Below, in pieces: positions 1-3,737 of a stretch of DNA of 5,909 bases; positions within the stretch are counted from its first letter, which is position 1, and each line of letters begins with the position of its first letter. A program made the position numbers and the translations under genes. The stretch is from Nitrosomonadaceae bacterium (GTDB lineage: Bacteria; Pseudomonadota; Gammaproteobacteria; Burkholderiales; Usitatibacteraceae), in the NCBI GenBank assembly GCA_021300055.1, contig JAJTHU010000078.1:1-5909 (forward strand), given 5' to 3'. The notes under the pieces are model-generated. The model ran no database searches, was not told the DNA's origin, and worked only from the letters and a program-made list of their open reading frames with translations.

Positions 1-110
1 TCGAGTTGCCGGATAACGTGTTCACGGCGTATCCGGAGGTGTACCGGCTTCTGTGCCAATACTACCGCCAGGACCCGCTGCGTCGCTCCAGCGATCACAC
101 GACGCACTGA
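1..110 (+). CDS. mtfA: C-terminal end of an MtfA-like (M90 family) zinc-dependent peptidase, partial
   Basis: Only the last 35 codons are present, read from base 3 to the TGA at 108-110; the 5' part lies outside the window. The tail contains the stretches FTAYPEVYRLL and CQYYRQDPL. These match my memory of the MtfA/M90 C-terminus, where E. coli has a similar aromatic segment followed by QQDPL. MtfA proteins are cytosolic zinc aminopeptidases; in E. coli MtfA binds and inactivates the glucose regulator Mlc. The catalytic HExxH motif would be upstream, so activity cannot be judged here. The last seven residues (SSDHTTH) look like an unconserved tail. A hairpin begins 12 bp after the stop, as expected for the end of a transcription unit. 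The assignment rests on a short C-terminal match and is therefore moderate. Confidence 0.72.
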   Translation, partial: ELPDNVFTAYPEVYRLLCQYYRQDPLRRSSDHTTH

Positions 111-122
111 GCCACAAAAGCA

Positions 123-144
123 GAAGCCCGCTTACGCGGGCTTC
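123..144. terminator. Hairpin terminator between convergent genes, probably bidirectional
   Basis: A perfect 9-bp GC-rich stem (GAAGCCCGC at 123-131, GCGGGCTTC at 136-144) closes a TTAC loop. It starts 12 bp after the stop of the MtfA-like gene and lies 58 bp beyond the stop of the convergent 45-codon gene. Read on the minus strand it is followed by TGCTTTTG, a short T-rich tract. On the plus strand no T tract follows, so factor-independent termination should be weaker in that direction. The position between two converging genes suggests it serves both. Confidence 0.7.
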
Positions 145-202
145 GATGCAAGAGACAGCGACACGGACCGATTGCCTCAGCAACCTGCCTTGGGTAAAGA
201 AT

Positions 203-340
203 CTAAAGAAACAGTACCGCCGGGAACACTGCGATCGCCAACACGATCAGAATCCACTCGCACTTCCACCGCTTGAGATGGCCTGTGTAGTACAGGATGA
301 TGCAGAGTATGGCGAAGACATAGAAAAGAGCGAGTAGCAT
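203..340 (-). CDS. Unrecognised small two-helix membrane protein (45 aa)
   Basis: Reading the minus strand from ATG at 340-338 to TAG at 205-203 gives 45 residues. Residues 1-19 (MLLALFYVFAILCIILYYT) form one hydrophobic segment. A short basic loop follows (HLKRWKCE, residues 21-28), and residues 29-45 form a second hydrophobic segment running to the C-terminus. By the positive-inside rule the loop should face the cytoplasm, with both ends outside. A Shine-Dalgarno sequence, AGGAAA, lies 4 bp before the ATG. The gene sits downstream of glnB on the same strand, 158 bp away, and ends before a hairpin with a T-rich tract on this strand. The hydrophobic-loop-hydrophobic pattern, the ribosome site and the terminator together make it a credible gene. 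I do not recognise the family and assign no function. The main alternative is a chance reading frame. Confidence 0.68.
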   Translation of the reverse strand: MLLALFYVFAILCIILYYTGHLKRWKCEWILIVLAIAVFPAVLFL

Positions 341-344
341 TCGG

Positions 345-350
345 TTTCCT
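345..350 (-). promoter_or_regulatory. Ribosome binding site of the 45-aa membrane protein gene
   Basis: The minus strand reads CAGGAAACCGAATG. AGGA lies six bases before the ATG at 340, which is ideal spacing. This site fixes the start of the small gene and is the strongest nucleotide-level support that it is translated. An in-frame TTG exists further upstream but lacks comparable support. Confidence 0.65.
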
Positions 351-372
351 GATTTATTGGTCTGACTGACGA

Positions 373-398
373 TCCGCAACTTTACTCATGTTTGCGGA
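373..398. repeat. Inverted repeat in the leader of the 45-aa gene
   Basis: TCCGCAA (373-379) and TTGCGGA (392-398) are perfect 7-bp inverted copies separated by 12 bases. On the minus strand they lie 33-58 bases upstream of the small gene's ATG. They could form an mRNA hairpin or be a protein-binding site. No T tract follows on either strand (the minus strand continues TCGTCAGTC), so a terminator is unlikely. A 7-bp repeat with a 12-base spacer may also be chance. Confidence 0.35.
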
Positions 399-438
399 CG
401 GGCATGTTCAAGCGCTCGCCCTGACTGGTTGTTCGAGC

Positions 439-447
439 ACGATAGCA
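439..447 (-). promoter_or_regulatory. Possible extended -10 promoter element for the 45-aa gene
   Basis: In the 158-bp space between glnB and the small gene the minus strand carries TGCTATCGT. This is a TGn extension followed by a -10-like hexamer TATCGT, preceded by a run of five Ts. No good -35 hexamer is seen at 16-18 bp. If it is real, transcription would start about 100 bp upstream of the small gene and produce a leader containing the inverted repeat at 373-398. The alternative is read-through from nadE-glnB, since I see no clear terminator after glnB. Confidence 0.28.
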
Positions 448-498
448 CAAAAACTGTAACGCGTAGTGGTCTCACCTAGGAACCCGATGGACGCACGC

Positions 499-837
499 TT
501 AGATCGCTTCAGCGCCTGTCTCTCCTGTGCGAATTCTCACAACTTGTTCGACCGGCAGCACAAAAATCTTGCCGTCACCGATCTTGCCGGTGCGCGCCGC
601 GGCCATGATCGCATCGATGACGCGATCGAGCATGTCGTCTGTAACAACGACTTCGACTTTGACCTTGGGCAGAAAGTCGACCACGTACTCAGCGCCCCGG
701 TACAACTCGGTATGACCCTTTTGGCGTCCAAAGCCTTTGACCTCAGTGACAGTCAACCCAGAGCAACCAAGCGCCGTGACAGCCTCACGTACCTCGTCAA
801 GCTTAAACGGCTTAATGACAGCTTCGATCTTCTTCAT
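499..837 (-). CDS. glnB: Nitrogen regulatory protein PII (GlnB)
   Basis: This is a 112-residue trimeric cytosolic signal protein, full length for the family. It binds ATP/ADP and 2-oxoglutarate and is uridylylated by GlnD according to glutamine status. In its family it controls NtrB, glutamine synthetase adenylylation (GlnE) and other targets. The family hallmarks are visible: the T-loop with GRQKGHTELYRGAEY at residues 37-51, including Tyr51, the uridylylation site; Lys58 and Glu62 in KVKVE; the ATP-binding B-loop TGKIGDGKIF at 83-92; and Arg101/Arg103 in the C-loop. The ATG start is supported by TAGGAG (845-850) seven bases upstream. It lies 58 bp after nadE on the same strand with no evident promoter or terminator between, so cotranscription is likely. 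No sigma-54 -24/-12 element was found in the gap. The T-loop reads as GlnB rather than GlnK partly because no amtB is adjacent; the GlnB/GlnK distinction is less certain than the PII assignment. Confidence 0.97.
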   Translation of the reverse strand: MKKIEAVIKPFKLDEVREAVTALGCSGLTVTEVKGFGRQKGHTELYRGAEYVVDFLPKVKVEVVVTDDMLDRVIDAIMAAARTGKIGDGKIFVLPVEQVVRIRTGETGAEAI

Positions 838-895
838 TCAAGTGCTCCTACGATAGTAGTTGCTGATCATCGGCAAAATCGTCGACGGGTGTCAC

Positions 896-2515
896 CTACT
901 TCGGCCAATACCGCGAGGTTATCGGATACCGCCAGTCTTTGCCAAACCCACGACGTGTAATTTTTGCGCCCACTGGACTTTGCCGCCGCTTGTATTCGTT
1001 TACCTTTAACAATCGGGTCACTCTCGTGACGTCCGCCGCCGCGATGCCACTAGCTTCAATCTCGCTCGGTGAGCGATCCTGTTCCATGAACATTTCGACA
1101 ATCTTATCTAGGATCGCGTAGTCGGGCAGCGAGTCTTGATCTTTCTGATCCGGACGCAGCTCTGCTGACGGGGGACGGGTGATGACCCGCTCGGGAATGA
1201 CACGCGACTGACCGTTGCGCCAAGCACAGAGTTCGTAGACGAGCGTCTTTGAGACATCCTTCAGAATGGCATATCCGCCAGCCATGTCGCCGTACAGCGT
1301 CGAGTAGCCAACGGCCATTTCGCTCTTATTGCCCGTTGTGACGACCATCGCGCCAAACTTGTTTGAAATCGCCATCAGCAGCGTGCCGCGGACGCGTGCC
1401 TGAATGTTTTCCTCGGTGGTGTCCTCGACGCGTTCCCCGAACACGGGCTTGAGAGAGCGACGAAACTCGGCGAAGACCGGGGTGATGTCGACCTCGTCGT
1501 AATGGACACCGTGTATCCGCGCCATCTCGCGCGCGTCATCGATCGATATCTGCGCGGTGTAGGCCGACGGCATCATGACCGTACGCACTCGCTCTTTCCC
1601 CAAAGCGTCTACGGCGATAGCCAGGGTCAATGCGGAATCGACGCCCCCAGAGAGCCCCAGCAGTACACCAGGAAAGCCGTTCTTGTTGACATAGTCGCGC
1701 AGCGCCAAGACGAGCGCTCGAAAAACGCTTTCCGCCTGCGGCAGTTGCGGGTGAATTGCGCCGCGAAGCACGCCGGCTTCAAATTCAACGATACCTAATG
1801 CTTCTTCGAACTGCTTTTCTTGGTAACCGACTGACCCGTCACGGTTAATGCCGAAAGAAGCGCCGTCGAAGACAAGTTCATCCTGCCCGCCAACCCAATG
1901 CGCGTACAAGATAGGAACATTGCACTCCGCAACACGACCTTTCACGACGTCGTAGCGCGTTTCGAGTTTCTTGATGTCGTAAGGCGACGCATTGGGAACA
2001 ACGATGAGATCGGCGCCAGCCTTGACCGTCGCCGCGACCTGCTGCGGATACCAAACGTCTTCACAAATGAGAACGCCGATACGCGTGCCATCCAACTCAA
2101 ACACGAACCATCGGTGTCCAGACTCGAAGTACCTCTTTTCATCGAACACTTGATAGTTGGGCAGGCGTTGCTTGAGATATGTGTGGACGATGCGTCCATG
2201 GCGAATAAGGGAAGCGCCGTTATAGAGGCGCTCGCGCCCGTCATCGGCGCGAACCAAATGTGGGTGGCCGACCACCATAGGAATGCCGATCTCTCCAATC
2301 TGCGCAGCAAGACGTGCAAGCGCGTCTTGGCAGGCGAGACGGAAGTCATGTCTGAACAGCAAATCTTCCGGTGGGTAGCCGCACAGCGCCAACTCAGGCG
2401 TAACGATGAGTGCGGCACCCTGTCGATGCGCCGCTTCCGCCTGCTGGACGAGTTTAGCGACGTTGCCGTCGAGGTCTCCCAAGATCAGGTTGATCTGGGC
2501 TATCGCGATCTTCAT
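896..2515 (-). CDS. nadE: Glutamine-dependent NAD+ synthetase
   Basis: This 539-residue cytosolic enzyme makes NAD+ from nicotinic acid adenine dinucleotide, ATP and glutamine, the last step of NAD synthesis. The N-terminal nitrilase-type glutaminase domain (about 1-260) shows the catalytic triad: Glu41 in TPELALCGYPPEDLL, Lys115 in YLKQRLPNY, and Cys151 in LICEDVWYP. The C-terminal synthetase domain (about 265-539) has the ATP pyrophosphatase loop SGGVDSA at 289-295, the EENIQARVRG segment at 369-377, TTGNKSE at 393-399, the GDMAGG turn at 409-414, and RPPSAELRPDQKDQDSLPDY at 447-466. Because both domains are present it should use glutamine, with ammonia passed between domains. The ATG is preceded by AAAGG with five-base spacing, and a consensus TATAAT lies 40 bp upstream. 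It heads a likely nadE-glnB unit. No broken residues or frameshifts are seen. Confidence 0.97.
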   Translation of the reverse strand: MKIAIAQINLILGDLDGNVAKLVQQAEAAHRQGAALIVTPELALCGYPPEDLLFRHDFRLACQDALARLAAQIGEIGIPMVVGHPHLVRADDGRERLYNGASLIRHGRIVHTYLKQRLPNYQVFDEKRYFESGHRWFVFELDGTRIGVLICEDVWYPQQVAATVKAGADLIVVPNASPYDIKKLETRYDVVKGRVAECNVPILYAHWVGGQDELVFDGASFGINRDGSVGYQEKQFEEALGIVEFEAGVLRGAIHPQLPQAESVFRALVLALRDYVNKNGFPGVLLGLSGGVDSALTLAIAVDALGKERVRTVMMPSAYTAQISIDDAREMARIHGVHYDEVDITPVFAEFRRSLKPVFGERVEDTTEENIQARVRGTLLMAISNKFGAMVVTTGNKSEMAVGYSTLYGDMAGGYAILKDVSKTLVYELCAWRNGQSRVIPERVITRPPSAELRPDQKDQDSLPDYAILDKIVEMFMEQDRSPSEIEASGIAAADVTRVTRLLKVNEYKRRQSPVGAKITRRGFGKDWRYPITSRYWPK

Positions 2516-2555
2516 GTTGACCTTTCAGAAAAACCTCGCATGGGGGGTTGCGCCC

Positions 2556-2561
2556 ATTATA
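2556..2561 (-). promoter_or_regulatory. -10 box of the nadE(-glnB) promoter
   Basis: The minus strand reads a perfect TATAAT here. The predicted start is near 2549, giving a leader of about 34 bases that carries the AAAGG ribosome site of nadE. At a 17-bp spacer the -35 position (2579-2584) reads ATGATG, only 3 of 6 matches to TTGACA. The promoter may therefore be weak or depend on an activator or other contacts. The -35 position overlaps the start codon of the divergent acyltransferase gene. Confidence 0.6.
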
Positions 2562-2563
2562 GT
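2558..2563 (+). promoter_or_regulatory. -10 box of the divergent acyltransferase promoter
   Basis: The plus strand reads TATAGT, 5 of 6 matches to TATAAT, sharing four bases with the nadE -10 box. Transcription would start near 2570, only about 13 bases before the ATG at 2583. That fits the absence of a Shine-Dalgarno sequence before that ATG. The -35 position at a 17-bp spacer (2535-2540, CTCGCA) matches poorly. The assignment is inferred from position and sequence. Confidence 0.42.
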
Positions 2564-2576
2564 TTGGTCAACCAAA
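2563..2576. promoter_or_regulatory. 14-bp palindrome in the divergent promoter, candidate operator
   Basis: TTTGGT (2563-2568) and ACCAAA (2571-2576) are perfect inverted 6-bp half-sites around a 2-bp centre, CA. The palindrome abuts the nadE -10 box and lies within its -10/-35 spacer. It also covers the predicted start site of the acyltransferase transcript. A bound dimeric regulator could therefore affect both genes. I cannot name the regulator from sequence. Confidence 0.42.
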
Positions 2577-2582
2577 ACCATC

Positions 2583-3737
2583 ATGCGCGAATACGACATC
2601 GAAATCGCTGCCGACCTGAAAGGCGTCGACCCCATCCAGTGGGATCAACTTTCGGTTGGACACCCATGCCTCCAGCACGCTTGGCTGCAGTCGATGATCG
2701 ATGCTGGCTGTACGACAGCAGAAACCGGCTGGCTACCGCAATTTGTACTTCTCTGGCGCAACGCAGAGGCAGGCCGCATCCTCACCGGCGCCGTGCCGCT
2801 CTACATGAAGGGCCACAGTTATGGCGAGTATGTGTTCGATTGGGCCTGGGCGGATGCCTACGCTCGCGCCGGTTTGGATTACTACCCCAAGCTCGTCGTC
2901 GCGGTCCCGTTTACGCCGTGCACCGGGGCGAGGTTAATGGCCGCAACGGACGCGGATCGGCAACTGTTGCTTCGCGCGCTCAACACCATCACCGCAGAGA
3001 GCGAGGTCTCTTCTCTTCACGTTTTGTACCCTACGCTCGCCGAGCAAGGCTTGTTGCTCAAACAAGGCTTTCTCGCGCGGCAATCGGTGCAGTTTCATTG
3101 GCAGAACCAAGGCTACACGAGCTTTGAGCAATTCCTTGGCGAGATGAGCCACGACAAGCGTAAGCGCATCAAGCAGGAACGACGGCGCGTTAGAGATGCC
3201 GGCATTCAATGGCGCGCTCTGCTCGGCGGAGACATCCTGCAATCGGATTGGGATTTTTTTGAACGCTGCTACCAGCAGACCTACCGCGAGCATCACTCAA
3301 CGCCCTACCTAAATCGGCGATTCTTCGGCCTGGTCGGCGAGCGGATGCCCGACTCGTTGTTACTCATCGTCGCCGAACTCGACGGGCAACCTATCGCGGC
3401 AAGCCTCAACTTGCTGGGCACAGACGCGCTTTACGGTCGCTATTGGGGTACGCGGCAGTTCATTAGCGGTCTGCACTTCGAGGCGTGCTACTACCAAACC
3501 ATTGAGTACAGCATTGCGAACAAGCTATCACGCGTCGAGGGCGGCGCACAGGGCGAACACAAACTGGCGAGGGGATTCACACCCGTCACCTGCCACTCGG
3601 CTCACCTGATTAAGGATCAGCGTTTTGCGCATGCAATAGCGGATTTCCTTGCGCGCGAAACCGCCGGCACCGCCCGCTACGCGAGCGAGCTTAATGAACA
3701 CTCACCCTTCAAGGAGAGCCTGAACGTGGGCGTTTAG
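2583..3737 (+). CDS. COG3146 (DUF482/FemAB-like) GNAT-fold acyltransferase, function unknown
   Basis: From ATG 2583 to TAG 3735-3737 this encodes 384 residues, the usual length of the family (about 380). Conserved family blocks are visible: VPLYMKGHSYGEYVFDW at 71-87, YYPKLVVAVPFTPCTG at 100-115, a basic RKRIKQERRR stretch at 193-202, GRYWG at 285-289, LHFEACYYQTIEY at 297-309, and EGGAQGEHKLARGF at 319-332. The family is related to Fem-type aminoacyl and GNAT acyltransferases, but its substrate is not established; databases often call it a peptidoglycan-biosynthesis or N-acetyltransferase protein. No signal peptide or membrane segment is seen, so it is probably cytosolic. In-frame ATGs upstream (2406 and 2514) would run into nadE or the promoter, and the family begins close to this Met, so I chose 2583. 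No ribosome site precedes it. Its end overlaps ppk by 4 bp. Confidence 0.88.
   Translation: MREYDIEIAADLKGVDPIQWDQLSVGHPCLQHAWLQSMIDAGCTTAETGWLPQFVLLWRNAEAGRILTGAVPLYMKGHSYGEYVFDWAWADAYARAGLDYYPKLVVAVPFTPCTGARLMAATDADRQLLLRALNTITAESEVSSLHVLYPTLAEQGLLLKQGFLARQSVQFHWQNQGYTSFEQFLGEMSHDKRKRIKQERRRVRDAGIQWRALLGGDILQSDWDFFERCYQQTYREHHSTPYLNRRFFGLVGERMPDSLLLIVAELDGQPIAASLNLLGTDALYGRYWGTRQFISGLHFEACYYQTIEYSIANKLSRVEGGAQGEHKLARGFTPVTCHSAHLIKDQRFAHAIADFLARETAGTARYASELNEHSPFKESLNVGV

Noticed and set aside
53..337. 94-codon plus-strand open frame after the MtfA-like gene
   Set aside because: It overlaps the MtfA tail in another frame, runs through the terminator hairpin and is antisense to the better-supported small membrane protein gene.
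452..498. Possible terminator after glnB (run of five Ts on the minus strand at 448-452)
   Set aside because: No stem longer than about 4 bp can be built directly upstream of the T run.
850..876. Possible glnB promoter (TTGCCG and TATCGT on the minus strand)
   Set aside because: The spacer is only 15 bp and the -10 abuts the ribosome site, so the transcript would lack a usable leader.
466..960. 164-codon plus-strand open frame opposite glnB and the end of nadE
   Set aside because: It lies antisense to two genes with clear full-length family matches, and its translation shows no recognisable domain. It is a shadow frame.
2406..2582. N-terminal extension of the acyltransferase to upstream ATGs at 2406 or 2514
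   Set aside because: The extra codons are antisense to the nadE start or lie in the promoter. The family normally begins near the Met at 2583, and that start gives the usual length.
1898..3127. 409-codon plus-strand open frame spanning antisense nadE, the divergent promoter and part of the acyltransferase gene
   Set aside because: It is out of frame with the acyltransferase, antisense to nadE, runs through the promoter region and gives an arginine-rich translation without motifs.
3254..3260. Run of seven Ts in the acyltransferase gene, a possible slippage or phase-variation site
   Set aside because: The frame is intact through it (Asp-Phe-Phe-Glu), conserved blocks continue on both sides, and a run of seven is unremarkable.
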